Below, piece after piece: positions 45,956-58,220 of a stretch of 64,000 nt of DNA. Made by a program: the position numbers and the translations under genes. The first letter of the stretch is position 1. Each line of letters begins with the position of its first letter. Location of the stretch: NCBI GenBank assembly GCA_030549775.1, contig CM060174.1, forward strand, positions 42,236,586 through 42,300,585. Direction: 5' to 3'. Source of the stretch: Tamarix chinensis (taxonomy: Eukaryota > Streptophyta > Magnoliopsida > Caryophyllales > Tamaricaceae). The notes below the pieces were generated by a model, which saw nothing but the letters and a program-made list of their open reading frames with translations, made no database searches and was not told where the DNA came from.

Positions 45956-46696
45956 GAATTTCAACACTCCCATTTTACAAACTGAAAACTTTCATTTGTA
46001 CAAAAGTGTTAATTACTAAGAGCATGCTTGGTTTAACTTTTGATAAGTACTTTTTCATAAAAGTAATTATAAAAAATAATTTTAGATATAAATAAGTGTT
46101 TGGTTTTACTTATAAAAAGTTATTATAAAAAATTAATTAGTAAAAATTACTTTCTAAAAGTAATAAATGAAAAGTAAATTCTACCTACTTTCTAAAATAA
46201 CTTTTACAAGCAACACAATATGGTGATCTATTAAAAACATAGTTCATAACTTTACCCACCCACTGGTGTCTCCTTCAACCTCTATCCCGAATCTCATGCA
46301 ATTAGAAAATTTTCAAGCTTGGCCTTCTCTATTGTTTGCTTTTCCCACCCTTACCTGGTCGCCATTTATGCTTCATCTCTGTTACACACCTTCCCCATTT
46401 ATGTTGCTTGGCTCACCTCCTTTTTTTATATTGCTCAACTTCTCCATTTCTATTGTTCGTAGTGGCCATCTTCATTTTTAGAGACCTATAATTGTTGGGC
46501 TTTAATTTCCCTCCTCTTTAAATTCAAGCTTTTTTTATTCTCTCCTTCTCCATTTTCTACTAGTTGTCTATGACTTTGTTTTTTCTATTTTTTTTCTTTG
46601 TCAGTTGAGGGGGAGGTTGAGGTTAAGGAAAGGTTGGAAAGGTTTTTGAGCATTTAAAGGATGGATTGGAACAAGTAGAATGACAAGTTAGGGAAG
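45956..46696. other. Unassigned, includes an AT-rich MITE-like stretch
   Basis: At 46018-46215 there is GCATGCTTGGTTTAACTTTT and repeated AAAAGT/ACTTTT runs able to fold, reminiscent of hAT-type MITEs, but no matching inverted terminus or target duplication is visible. From 46260 to 46696 I see no coding or repeat that I recognise. Confidence 0.35.
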
Positions 46697-46997
46697 TGTA
46701 TCTAAACTACCCCCAAAACCCTAATTTAGAAAATTATGACAAATAAGGATTTATTAGGAAAATTAATTAAATAAACTATTTTCATTAAAATAAGAAGGAA
46801 TTAATTAAGGCAAAACGAGGAGAAATTAATAAATAATTTAAATAAAAAATTTTGAGTATTTTTGCTAATTAAAATAAAATTTAGGAAAAATCATTCAAAA
46901 ACCCTAAAGTAACCTAAAAAGAGAAATTAATTATTATTTTAATATTAATATTTTTTTTATATCTCAAAATATCTAAAATATATTAATTAACCCCAAA

Positions 46998-47275
46998 CCC
47001 ACCTTTTTCCTTTTTCTTTTTTTTTTCTTTTTCCCTCTCTTCTTCCTTTTCTTTCCTTTTTCTTCCCTTCCTTCTTCTTTTATTTTTCTCCTTCCCCCCG
47101 ACTTGGGCCAACCCGCCGTCGGCCTAGTTTTTCCCCTTCCTCTTGCACGGCCCAAGCCTACTTCGCCCCTTCTTTTTTTCTTTTCCCGGCTCGTCTAGCT
47201 TCTTTTTTTCCTTTCTTTTCCTCTGGACCACTGGTCCAGTCCCCCTCCTCCTTCCTTCTTCTTCTTCTCCCCCAA
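46998..47275 (+). repeat. Polypyrimidine tract of the 5' LTR U3
   Basis: CT-rich run with almost no purines on the + strand, present also at 56520-56800 and, in the third LTR, at 60675-60760. It lies upstream of the TATA box. Confidence 0.85.
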
Positions 47276-47545
47276 TGCACGCTTGCAAGTCCCCTGATCA
47301 GCGTGAAAAATTCTACCGACGACCACACCATCTAACCAACCATTCCTCCCCTCTCTTCCCTGCTGACTTACCTATCATTTTGACATTGCCAGCCATTCCC
47401 TCTCCTACGTGTGCCATCCCCCTCTTCCTAGTCGAAATGGCCTACGATGGTAGACCTACACCAGCCTACCCTCACCGGCCAGTGCCCCCAAAACCCTCGC
47501 CCCCTAATTTCCTTCTCCCCTTTGTCCTTTTCCCTTAAAATCCAT

Positions 47546-47554
47546 CTATATACA
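47546..47554 (+). promoter_or_regulatory. TATA box of the Tekay-like 5' LTR
   Basis: CTATATACA; the corresponding sites are CTATATATAC at 57038-57047 and CTATAAATAC at 61281-61290 in the other two LTRs. Conservation of position and of the CCCC that follows supports a promoter. Confidence 0.75.
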
Positions 47555-48049
47555 CCCCTAAAGATAGCCATAATTGGGTTTTGATTTTGGCAGCCCAGAA
47601 AACCGATTGCGTGCCACCACCCAAACAGACCACTATTTCTCCGTCGTCGGTCGTCAACACCGCCCACTCTGACCACCAAAACCTTCCCTGCACCACCCTC
47701 TACACAATTGAGCCACCCTCCTTCCTTGCCTTTCCCTGCACGAGCGGCCCCAGTCATGCAAAGTCCTCCTCCCGAATAGCCCACTTCGACCCTCCGTTGC
47801 CCCTTGTATCGTTGTCTGCCACCGATTCTGCTGACAACAACACCACCTCTACCCCCCAAAACAACCAGGGAACCTTACACTACCTCCCCACACCTCCATC
47901 TCCCCCTACTTCCCTCTCCTCGAGCCTCTACATCTATCTCTCCACCTCTTCCTCCTCCACCGCCGTCGTTGATGCCGCTAGCGGCTCCACCACCAACATT
48001 AGGTGGTATTCCAATTTCTTAAACCTTAAACCTGTTTTATAAAAGTGTT

Positions 48050-48105
48050 AATGATTTTTAATATTAATAGTAGTGTTAATAACTATTATTATTAGTGTTA
48101 TTATT

Positions 48106-48138
<33 letters not shown>

Positions 48139-48353
48139 ATTATGTTATAACTCTTATTCTAGAAATATTTCAAATTAATGGTATTATTATTTAAAATACT
48201 ACAACTTTATTATTATTATTAATATTATTATCCTTATTATTATTATTGTTATTGTTATTACTACTACTATTATCATTATTATTCTCATGATTTTGTTACT
48301 AATAATATTAATACTAACTTTGGCCATTATAGTAATATTACCCCTTTTCATGC

Positions 48354-48422
<69 letters not shown>

Positions 48423-48499
48423 GTATTAGTATTAGTATTATTAGTATTATTATTGTTATTAATATTATCATTACCATTATTATTATTATCATTTCTAGA

Positions 48500-48576
<77 letters not shown>

Positions 48577-48676
48577 GCTATTACACTTGGCCATATTATC
48601 ACCAAGGCTACTACTATTATAATTTCTAGAGCCTTATTAGCTTTATTCTCAAGATTAAAACTATTATCACTATTAC

Positions 48677-48728
<52 letters not shown>

Positions 48729-48930
48729 GTCATCATCATCATCATCATTATTATTACTACTACTACTACTAGCATTATTAATATACATATCATTATGGCC
48801 ATTACTTTTATATTATTTTAATCACTATTATTATTATTAATACTAGAATTTAGGGTCAACATTAGTATCGTCCTAAAAACTAACAATAATAATATTATTA
48901 TTATTATTATTAGTAATACTGAAACCATTA
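48050..48930. repeat. Trinucleotide microsatellite block, 5' LTR
   Basis: Long (TTA)n runs at about 48355-48423, 48498-48576 and 48675-48729, with (TTG)n at 48101-48137 and short (ATC)n and (TAC)n runs between them. The intervals between runs match those in the 3' LTR. Confidence 0.92.
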
Positions 48931-50269
48931 CTTTAATATTGTGAATATTACTAAGACTTATTTTGGTTAGTAGTGGCATGATTAATTATTTTGAGAATAA
49001 TAACCCCACTTTTAATTATAAAACTACTATTATCATTAGTAGCCTTAATAGTAGGCCATAATAGGGGTAAGATAGGATATTATGGTAATTTTGGTAAGAG
49101 GGAGATTAACCCATAGTATTTTCCTCTTATAGGTGAATCAAGTCAAAACCCTAAGGAGGCGTAGGAGCATGCTCCAAGCCCGGCGACATTTTAGGTAAGG
49201 GTGTAGCTAATGCCGTATGTGTGTTATGTGTCTTACATGCCTTGGATTTTCCGTATAATTATATGGCATGTACTATATGCTATTATCTTAACTATTTTAT
49301 GTGTAGCGCGGCTTGGAACAGAGGTATGTTCATGTGATCTCTTCTGGTATGTGCTAATATGGCTATGCTGCAAGTTGTGACGTGATGTGATGTGGCCCTT
49401 CAGGACATGCATGCTAGGGTATTTGATATGGTGATGTAGGATGGAGGCATAAAAAATAAATATAGGAATATAAAATAATCAAGGGGAAGTAAGTTGGCCA
49501 ACTAAGGTAAGAATGACCTAAATAACCTATGCTCCATGAGTGGTGAATAAAAGGGGGGATTTAAATAAAATGAAAGAGTGGGAAGAACTAGGGTTGCATG
49601 GGGATTTTAGGGTTTTGCATGGGGTGGTTAGAGTCCACATGGGCACAAACCTTATGTATGGAAAGTTGCCTTTGAGGCGTGAGGAAGGTAATAGGAGCAT
49701 CGTTTGGGTGACTGGGGGCTTTGAGTGAAAAATAGTATGTGGGAAAGTATTAAGGTGCGTAGGAGACCGGGCTAGGGTTTTGAAGGAAACCCTAACTTGA
49801 TAAGGTGGAAAAAGGAAAAGGAAATTAAAAATAGTAATAATAATAATAATAATTAAATAAATATATAAATAAAGGAGGATGATGAGTGAGGTATGAAGGG
49901 AGAGTTGAGTTTGAGGGTCGTGACGTGTGGGGTATTGAAATAGTTTGGGTTGTGTGAGGCAGAGAGGATGGGCCACATAGGCCCAAACTAGGGTTTCTAT
50001 AGAAAACCCTAGGGTAAGGCGGTGAGTGGACTTTGAGGGTATAAGGTATGGGCCTTGACCCCCACACTTAGGAGTTGGGCTCCTAGTGTAAGTAAGTGGA
50101 TTACGGGAAGATGTCGGGGTGAGTTAGGAGGTGCACAGATCTCAAGATATGGGACGGGCACTCTTAGGAGGATAAGTGTAGTTGGAGTGCCGTGCATGTC
50201 TAGGGAAAAATCTGTCGAATAAGATATGGTAAAACACTAATCATGTAAAGTGGAAGATTATTAAGCCGG

Positions 50270-50607
50270 GCCCAGACTGATAGTGGCCAAGTGTCGGGGT
50301 GCCCTGGAGACAGATCCACTGGCATATAATAGTGGTTAGGTTCTTTCTACCTTATAAGTGACTGATTCACCGATTATAATAGTGGAGGATCTAGAGCTCA
50401 ATAAACCAAACCCTAAATTTGTTAAGACAAGTAAAAGATACTAAGTACTTACAGTGGAATACCATGAGAGTCGGGGCTAGACTGATCCAGTGGCATAATA
50501 GTGGTCAGGAGCATTTGCCCTAGAAACTAATCCACCGGCATATAATAGTGGTCAGGTGCATTTTGCCCTATAAGTGACCGATTTACCGGTTATAATAGTG
50601 GGGTTAT
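50270..50607. repeat. Iterated CCACYGGCATATAATAGTGG hairpin modules, 5' LTR
   Basis: Five or so copies, for example at 50316-50335 (CCACTGGCATATAATAGTGG, a perfect 5-bp stem CCACT/AGTGG with a 10-base loop) and 50532-50551. Copies are separated by text such as CAGGTGCATTTTGCCCTAT. Confidence 0.8.
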
Positions 50608-51327
50608 CCTACTCGCATGGATTGATAAAAATTATGGTGTGAACTGAGTACTAATCAGAAAATAAATAATTAGTTTATTCGGACCGCTTTTGGCCTTTAT
50701 TTACCTGAGAGATTGTATGATATCATTTTGTTGTGATTGTGTTATGTGCTCTTATGTGTTGGCCTTAGTGCACGGTTGCCTTGCTCAGTACATAGCATAC
50801 TGACCATTCGTTTTATGGGTACTGCTCATTCCCACAAGCAGAAGGCCCTTTTGATTTGGTGCAAGTCGGTGATTCTATCTTCAATGCCTACGACAATTAC
50901 GAGGCATCGAGCAGGACTAAGAGTTGAGCCTAGACCTAGCTTGGGGGGTCGAAAGTGACATGGCCGAAGTCTATCATCCATTTTGTTTTTCCTGCATCGT
51001 TATATTTTGTTTTATTTTTTTGTATGATGTTTTTCGTCATTTTATACTTTAAACTGTACTTTTGGGTTGTACCTTTTGATTACCTCACTCTGATTTCCTG
51101 TACAGTTAACGACTCATTTATTTTATGAATGCTCGTTTTAATTATCGACTCATGTTTTATGTCTATCCCGATCAGCCTTAGCACTTAGTATTGGAACGGT
51201 AGAAGTGAACTGGTCTGGTACTAAGTGTGGTGGTAATATCCCCATAATTTACATTTTTCATTTTTCTTTGGCTAAACCTTTTCGTTAAACAAAATTTTTT
51301 AATTGTAAATTTTAGGGTATTACAAGT

Positions 51328-51339
51328 TGGTATCAGAGC
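51328..51339 (+). promoter_or_regulatory. Primer binding site of the Tekay-like element
   Basis: Perfect TGGTATCAGAGC, complementary to the initiator-Met tRNA 3' end, three bases after the LTR end ATTACA. Confidence 0.95.
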
Positions 51340-51576
51340 GTTGGTCCTCAAAACCATGCCTGTTGCTTTCTAAAATAGATTTTAATTTACAAGTTTTACC
51401 TGATTTGAAGTATTTTCATACCTTAATGAAACCCTTATGTTCTTAATGATTCCGATTCCGAGCCACAGTGAGGAACATAAGGGTAGATTAGGGGTCTTCC
51501 CAAAAAGGGGGAATAGTGTGATATGATTACTATGAACTAGTCTCTTCTAACCTCATATTTTCTATTACAGCTTCCA
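51340..51576 (+). other. Leader before gag
   Basis: Short untranslated leader, no coding. Confidence 0.6.
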
Positions 51577-52667
51577 ATGGCGATGAGCGGCCAAATAGGG
51601 TGTCTAGCGGAGGCCTTCGAGGCTTTTATGGAATTCGTTCAGTGCTAACCCTTGGTGCTGACCTCGTATCCCCATCACTCAGAGGGTGCCGGTGAAGATT
51701 GGCTTCAAAGGGTAACAGGGCATCATCCTCTGACGTACTCAGGCGATGAGGACTGCGTGATCCTCGAAGGGTGGATCCGAGATATGGATCACACCTTTGA
51801 GGCAGTGGACTACCCCACAACTCGACAGCCCAGCATAGCTGCCTTCTTCTTGGGAGGCATGGCAGACTCTTGGTGGGTAGAGTACTGTAGCTAGGACGGT
51901 CCCCAAATGAGTTGGAAGGCGTTCAAGACCGCACTTTGCTCTCAGTTCTATCCTGAAAGCCTGAAGAGGGGAAAGCTTCAAGAATTTATGAAGCTCACTC
52001 AAGGGTCAATGATAGTACGAAACTATTACGCTCATTTCATCGAGCTGCTACATTTTCCCTCAGGATCACTGCCAACGATTCCACAATGGTGTTTCAGTTT
52101 GAGCAGGGGTTGAACTTTAGCATCCATAGGATGATGGGTGCAATACTGTTTACTGATCTCGCTACACTATATGAGCGCGCCTATCTCGCCACCACCCTAG
52201 GCCAAGAGCAGGCCACCATCCTCAGGAAGAAGAAACCCGAGGTCTAGATTTCTGGGGGTAGGACCCAGCCAGGGTCAGGAGGACGAACAAGACCCCCACC
52301 AAGATATCGCACTAAAGGCCTGGGACCCTTGAGAGGAAACTCATGCAAATAGTGTGGGCGGAACCACCCGAGGAGGAACTGTGGAGGCAGGTTGGCGACC
52401 TCCATGAACTGTGGAAAGTTGGGCCACAGAGTAATCAAGTGTTGGAGGTCGCCGCGTACTCAACAGTATCAGCCTCGTTAGACACCACAAGAGGGAGCCT
52501 TCATGCCCCAGCAACAAGCTTATCAATAGTACCTTCGAACCGCACCCCCGCAACACTACTAACGAGCACCAACCCCAGCTGGTGCCACAGCTAGAGAGGC
52601 CCAGAGAAGGCCTCAGGGACCCAGACATTTTCCCCTGAAGGGAAGCCAATCAAGCGGGTGCCTAAAT
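51577..52667 (+). pseudogene. Tekay-like gag pseudogene
   Basis: Start at ATG 51577 (MAMSGQIGCLAEAFEAFMEF). In that frame, with a TAA near 51646 and a TAG near 51892, comes the retrotransposon-gag region: QPSIAAFFLGGMADSWWVEY, WKAFKTALCSQFYPESLKRG and EFMKLTQGSMIVRNYYAHFI. Near 52065-52074 the frame shifts, then FQFEQGLNFSIHRMMGAILF and LATLYERAYLATTLGQEQAT continue in the pol frame. Two zinc knuckles are present but damaged: at 52344 C-K-stop-C-GRN-H-PRRN-C, and shortly after NCGKLGHRVIKC whose first Cys is Ser. Gag and pol were thus one frame originally. Confidence 0.88.
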
Positions 52668-53159
52668 GTGATTAGTCAGGTGGAGGTTGACCGCCAGCTA
52701 GACGTCATCATTGGTATGTTCACCATTCGCTCTCTGCCAGTGCATGTTTTGTTTGATTCGGGAGCCACCTTGTCCTTTATTTCATTTGCTTTTGTTGCTA
52801 AGGCTAGACTGTCACCTGCTACTAAAATAGAATTATCTTTAATGCTTCCCTCTGGTGATAAAGTGAAGTGTAGTCAATTATTTTCAAATGTGGCCTTAGT
52901 CATAGGCTGGGTAGATTTCCTAGTGGACCTGGTCGGGATGGAATTGAAGGATTTCGATGTGATTCTGGGTATGGACATGCTAGGGAAATATAAGACTGTC
53001 ATTGACTGCACCCAGGAGCACATAATCTTACGGGGCCCGAAGGGAACTAGGGTTTCGTATAGGAGGACTCAGCCTAAGCCAGCTACCAAGGTGGTATCGG
53101 TAGTGACTCTGTATTCCTTGGTCCAAAAGGGGTATCCCCTATTCTTAAGTAGTTTTTAG
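52668..53159 (+). pseudogene. Tekay-like aspartic protease
   Basis: The 163-codon frame has the active site HVLFDSGATLSFISFAFVAK (DSG intact), then LMLPSGDKVKCSQLFSNVAL and the flap-distal LKDFDVILGMDMLGKYKTVI. It ends at a TAG (53157) inside the linker to RT. The frame continues unchanged beyond the stop. This is the least damaged domain of the element. Confidence 0.92.
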
Positions 53160-54150
53160 GAACTGAACAAGGACCTGGCTGATCTAGATAGCATTTCGGT
53201 GGTCAAGGAGTTCCCTGAGAAGATACCGGGTATGCCTTTAGTTAGAGAAATTGACTTTAAGATCAAGTTGGTGCTAAGAGTTGAGCCCGTCACAAAGGCA
53301 CCCTACCAGATGGCGCCAGTTGAGTTGAAAGAGTTAAAGGCCCAGCTAGAAGAGCTATTGGAGTATGGATATCTTCAATTGAGTGTGTCACCTTGGGGAG
53401 CATCGATCTTGTTCGTAAAGAAGAAGGATGGTAGTCTCCGCCTTTACATCGACTACCGAGGGTTGAACCAACTAACAGTGAAGGACCGGTACCCACTCCC
53501 GAGGATAGATGATCTTTTTGATCAGTTGAAGGGTTTTATAATGTTCTCTAAGATCAATTTAAGGTCGGGGTACCATCAGTTGATGATTGCTGATGCAGAT
53601 ATTATGAAGACAGCCTTCTGGACCCGGTATGGACACTATGAGTTTACAGTGATGTCATTTGGGTTCACGAATACGCCTACAATTTTCATGGATCTGATGA
53701 CAAGGATATTCAGGCCATTCCTGGATCAATTCATCGTGGTATTCATTGATGACATGCTGGTGTATTCTCGAGGGAACGAGGAGCACGAGCAGCACCTCCA
53801 CACTGTTTTAAATCTGCAGAGAGAGCATCACCTGTAGGAAAAATTGTCAAAATGTGGATTCTATCCTCAAGAGGTGGCTTTCCTAGAACACATTGTATCA
53901 GCAGAGCGAGTGGCCACGGACCCATCCAAGATTGTGGCCATCATAGAGTGGAAGTCCCCTACAAATATAGCACAAGTTTGGAGTTGTCTGGGATTGGCCG
54001 GGTATTACAGAAGGTTCATGCAGAATTTCTCCAAGATTACCTGACCATTAACCAACCTCCTAAAGAAGACTATAAAGTTCCAGTGGGATGAGGCTTGCGA
54101 AGAAGCATTCTAAGAGCTAAAAAGATGATTGACCACTGCACCTGTGTTGA
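53160..54150 (+). pseudogene. Tekay-like reverse transcriptase
   Basis: Same frame as protease. Conserved segments: [74 protein letters not shown] (first catalytic Asp replaced by Asn: KIN for the usual KID) and [20 protein letters not shown] (Asp pair intact). Stops occur at 53835 (TAG) and 54042 (TGA). The connection has GLAGYYRRFMQNFSKI. The K-I-N change would by itself abolish or cripple activity. Confidence 0.92.
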
Positions 54151-54600
54151 CCCTACCAGAGGGTAATGATGGGTTTGAAGTTTACAGTGATGCATCCAAG
54201 CACGGGCTAGGATGTGTGTTGATGCAGAAGGGCATAGTGGTCACATATGCCTCCCGATAGTTGAAGCAGCATGAACATAATTATCCTACCCATGACCTAG
54301 AGTTAGCTGTCATGGTATTTGCTCTAAAGATTTGGAGGCACTACCTGTATGGAGAAGAATACAGATTATTTACAGACCACAAGAGCCTCAAGTACATCTT
54401 CACTCAAAAGGAACTCAACATGAGGCAGAGGAGGTGGTTGGAGCTTGTCAAGGACTACGACATAGAGTTGACCTACCATGAGGGTAAGGCCAACGTAGTT
54501 GCAGACGCCCTGAGCAAGAAGACCTCACACTCTGTATTATGTCATGTGGTCGCTGACCGAATGATAAGGAAGTTGTCGAGCCTAGAGATTGAGATGATTT
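54151..54600 (+). pseudogene. Tekay-like RNase H
   Basis: Frame as RT. FEVYSDASKHGLGCVLMQKG carries the first catalytic Asp; the next segments are [20 protein letters not shown] (with Glu), [20 protein letters not shown] (with Asp) and [11 protein letters not shown] (with Asp). A TAG at 54258 lies after SR where the family has Gln. Otherwise the domain is well kept. Confidence 0.92.
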
Positions 54601-55860
54601 AGCAAGGGGACCTTGAGGCCCGCATGAGCGCTCTAACACTCACTCTCACCATATTCAAGGAGATCTGAGCCGGTCAGATCTGAGATTTCATGCTTGAGAG
54701 GATCTGGTGGAAGATGCAGAAAGGCCGAGTAGAAGGGTTCAGAATTCATGATGATGGCAGCCTTCGATTTAAAGGTTGCTGGTGCGTACCATGGATTTGT
54801 CCAAAATTAAAGTGCCGCATTATGGAATAAGGACATCAGACCCCTTACTCAGTCCACCCAGGAGGGTCTAAGTTATACAAGGACCTCAGAAGGATGTATT
54901 GGTGTCCTCGCATGAAGTGGGAGGTGGCAGAGTTTGTTTCCCGGTATCTAGTGTGTCAAAAGTTCAAGATTGAGCACCGGAGAACAACAAAGCTACTTTA
55001 GCCCTTGGAAGTGCCGAGGTGGAAATGGGACTCGATATCCATGGATTTCGTCAACGGTTTACCAAGAACTCGGAGCGGCTATGACACCATTTGAGTTATT
55101 GTTGACAGATTGACTAATTCGGCTTTGTTTATTCTGATGAGGTTCACCTGGAGTATGGATCAGCTCGCAGGTGCTTATATGAAGTATGTAGTCAATCTTC
55201 ACAGGGTTCCAGGGGATATCTTGTCAGATAGAGATTCGAGGTTACTCTCTCACCTTTAGGGAAAGCTATAGGAAGCCTTGGGAACAAAGTTGAAGATGAG
55301 CACAGCTTTCCACCCCACCATAGATGGGTAGACAGAGCAGACCATACAAAACTTAGAGGATATGCTGAGAGCCTGTGTGCTAGATTTCCAGGGATGTTAG
55401 AAGGAGCACCTACACTTGATAGAGTTCTCGTATAACAACAGCTACCACGCCAATATTGGGATGCCTCCCTTCGAAGCTTTGTACAGGAAAAAATGTCGAA
55501 CTCCCTTGTGCTTGAATGATATCAGTGAGACGGTGGTATTGGGGCCCGAGATGATCAAAGAAATGACCAAGTACGTCCGACAGATTCAGGACTGGATGAG
55601 ATCCACCCAGAGAAGATAGAAGAGTTACGCTAATCAGAGGCGCCGGGATGGTGACTTAGAGCCTCGAGAAAAGGTGTTGTTGAGGGTCTCCCCCACAAAG
55701 GGCATTCAGAGGTTTGGCAAAAAGGGTATGCTAAGAGCGAGGTACATCGGCCCCTTTGAGATCCTGGAGCGTATAGGAGAGGTTGATTATCGTTTGGCTC
55801 GAGTTCACAATGTATTCCACTTTTCGTTGCTGTGAAAGTACATTGCTGATCCTTCCCACG
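54601..55860 (+). pseudogene. Tekay-like integrase
   Basis: Zinc region: VHPGGSKLYKDLRRMYWCPR and VSRYLVCQKFK, where the first Cys of the pair is replaced by Arg. Core: first Asp in [13 protein letters not shown] (about 55030), second in DILSDRDSRLLSHL (about 55215), Glu in the damaged DG-stop-TEQTIQ segment (about 55335). The C-terminal region reads LIEFSYNNSYHANIGMPPFE, EALYRKKCRTPLC and YIGPFEILERIGEVDYRLA (GPY/F). About ten stops, nearly all explicable as G:C to A:T changes. Confidence 0.9.
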
Positions 55861-56081
55861 TAATTCGACTAGATGAGATAGAACTAGATGACTCATTAAC
55901 TTATGAAGAGAGACCAGTGCAGATCCTCGATACCAAGCTAGGAAAGACCCGCTCAAGTGCAGTTCCCCTCGTTAAGGTCCTATGGAGTCGGCATAGAATC
56001 AAAGAAGCTACCTGGGAAACTGAGAAGGACATGCGGGAAGCGTACCCAGAACTCTTTGCTGCAGGCACAACCATTTCTTAG
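55861..56081 (+). pseudogene. Chromodomain of the Tekay-like integrase
   Basis: Frame unchanged, 55861-56081: SLTYEERPVQILDTKLGKTR, VPLVKVLWSRHRIKEATWET and EKDMREAYPELFA. This is a chromodomain of the type found at the integrase C-terminus in plant chromoviruses and thought to guide insertion to heterochromatin. The frame closes at its natural stop TAG 56079-56081. Confidence 0.88.
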
Positions 56082-56212
56082 TAACTTTTTTGTTCTCTTT
56101 AAAGGAATTATTGAGATGATTATTGATGTAAGAGTGGTGCCCCTATCCAATTAGGAAACCTTGGCTTTAACCCTAGGAAACTGCAAGTGACTTCGGGGAC
56201 GAAGTCTTTCTT

Positions 56213-56225
56213 TAAGGGGTAGTGA
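56213..56225 (+). promoter_or_regulatory. Candidate polypurine tract of the Tekay-like element
   Basis: TAAGGGGTAGTGA just before TGAAATACCTC. Short and interrupted by T, but at the right place. Confidence 0.55.
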
Positions 56226-57589
56226 TGAAATACCTCTAAAACCCTAATTTAGGAAATTATGGCAAATAAGATTTATTAGGGAAATTAATTAAATAAACTA
56301 TTTTCATTAAAATAAGAGGTAATTAATTAAGGCAAATCTAGGAGAAATTAATAAATAATTTAAATAGGAAACTTGGAGTATTTTTTCTAATTAAAATGGA
56401 ATTTAGGAAAATTCTTTCAAAAATCCTAAATTAACCTAAAAAGAGAAATTAATTATTATTTTAATATTAATATTTTTTATATCTCAAAATATCCAAAATA
56501 TATTAATTAACCCCAAACCCACCTTTTTCCTTTTTCTTTTTTTCTTTTTCCCTCTAGTCTTCCTTTTCTTTCCTTTTTCTTCCCTTCCTTCTTCTTTTCT
56601 TTTTCTCCTTCCCTCCCCCTGACCTGGGCCAACCCGCCGTCGGCCTAGTTTTTCCCCTTCCTCCTCACGGCCCAGGTCCGCATCGCCCCTTCTTTTTTTC
56701 TTTTCCCAGCCAATCCGGCTTCTCTTTTTTCTTTCTTTTCCCCTAGACCGCCGATCCAGTCCCCCTCCCCCTTCCTTCTTCTTCTTCTCCCTCGACGCAC
56801 ACCTGCAACTCCCCTACTTGATGCCGACCAGCCATTCCTCCCCTCTTTTCCCTGCTGAATTACCTATCATTTCGACATTACCGGCCATTCCCTCTGCTGT
56901 GTGTGCCATCCGCCTCTTCCCTGTCGAAATGGCCTACGAAGGTAGACCTACGCCGTCCTACCCTCGCCGGTTGGTGCCCCCATAACCCTCGCTCCCTACT
57001 TTCCCGCTCCCCTTTGTCATTTTCCCTTCCAATCCATCTATATATACCCCCAAAGGCAGCCATAATCGGGTTTCAATTTTGGCAGCCCAGCAAACCAATC
57101 ACACGCCACCGCCCAAACAGACCGTCGTTTCTCCGTCATCGGCCGTCAACACCACCAAAACCTTCCCTACATAGCCCTCTACACAACTAAGTCACCCTCC
57201 TTCCTTGACTTGCCCTGCATGAGCTACCCCAGCCTTGCAAAGTCCCCCTCTCGAACAGCCCACTTCGACCCTGCATCGCCCCTCGTGCCACCGTGTGCCA
57301 CCAATTCTGCCGCTAACAACACCACCTCTACCCCCCAAAACAACCAGGGAACCTTACACTACCTCCCCATACCTCCATCTCCCCCTACTTACCTCTCCCC
57401 TAGCCTCTACATCTATCTCTCCACCTCTTCCTCCTCCACTGCCGCTGCCGATGACACCGCCGCCGCCGGTTCCACCACCAAGCCTAAGTGGTATTCCAAT
57501 TTCTTAACCCTTAAACCTTTTTTATAAAAGTGTTAATGATTTTTAATATTAATAGTAGTATTAATAACTATTATTATTAGTGTTATCAT

Positions 57590-57615
57590 TATTGTTATTG
57601 TTATTGTTATTGTTA

Positions 57616-57668
<53 letters not shown>

Positions 57669-57890
57669 TATTATTATGTTATAACTCTTATTCTAGAAAG
57701 ATTTCAAATTAATGGTATTATTATTTAAAGACTACAACTTTATTATTATTATTAATATTATTATCCTTATTATTATTATTGTTATTATTATTACTACTAC
57801 TATTATCATTACTATTATCATTATTTTGTTACTAATAATATTAATACTAACTTTGGCCATTATAGTACTATTACACCTTTTCATGCTTAG

Positions 57891-57947
<57 letters not shown>

Positions 57948-57981
57948 CATAACCACTATTATTATTATTATCATTCCTAGA

Positions 57982-58079
<98 letters not shown>

Positions 58080-58170
58080 GCTATTACACTTGGCCATATT
58101 ATCACCAAGGCTACTACTATCATAATTTCTAGAGCCTTATTAGCATTATTCTCAAGATTGAAACTATTAT

Positions 58171-58220
<50 letters not shown>

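Larger units (their letters stand above)
46697..51324 (+). repeat. 5' LTR (4.63 kb) of the Tekay-like element
   Basis: Begins TGTATCTAAACTACCCCCAA (equivalent to TGAAATACCTC in the 3' copy; the exact start is uncertain by a few bases) and ends AGGGTATTACA. In order: AT-rich start; polypyrimidine tract (46998-47270); GC-rich, TATA box (47546); C-rich leader; trinucleotide microsatellites (48050-48930); noncoding; hairpin repeats (50270-50607); TTAGGGTATTACA end. The part downstream of the TATA box (about 3.7 kb) would be R-U5, an unusually long leader. Confidence 0.88.

Noticed and set aside
46018..46215. hAT-type MITE
   Set aside because: One end looks right (GCATGCTTGGTTTAACTTTT) but there is no matching inverted end and no target duplication.
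47143..48042. Pro/Ser-rich open frames of 130-150 codons in the long LTR, also at 56903-57527 and 60769-61782
   Set aside because: They lie in C-rich LTR leader sequence, several overlap in different frames, starts differ between the LTR copies, and no known domain is seen.
48199..48622. Long open frames of poly-isoleucine on both strands
   Set aside because: They are translations of (ATT/TTA)n microsatellites, which lack stops in some frames. The same applies at 57712-58482 and 62062-62810.
51626..52649. Several minus-strand frames across the Tekay gag
   Set aside because: Shadows of the + strand gag; no independent family resemblance.
55957..56154. 65-codon frame overlapping the pol end
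   Set aside because: Wrong frame; the chromodomain is in the frame of the rest of pol, which closes at 56081.
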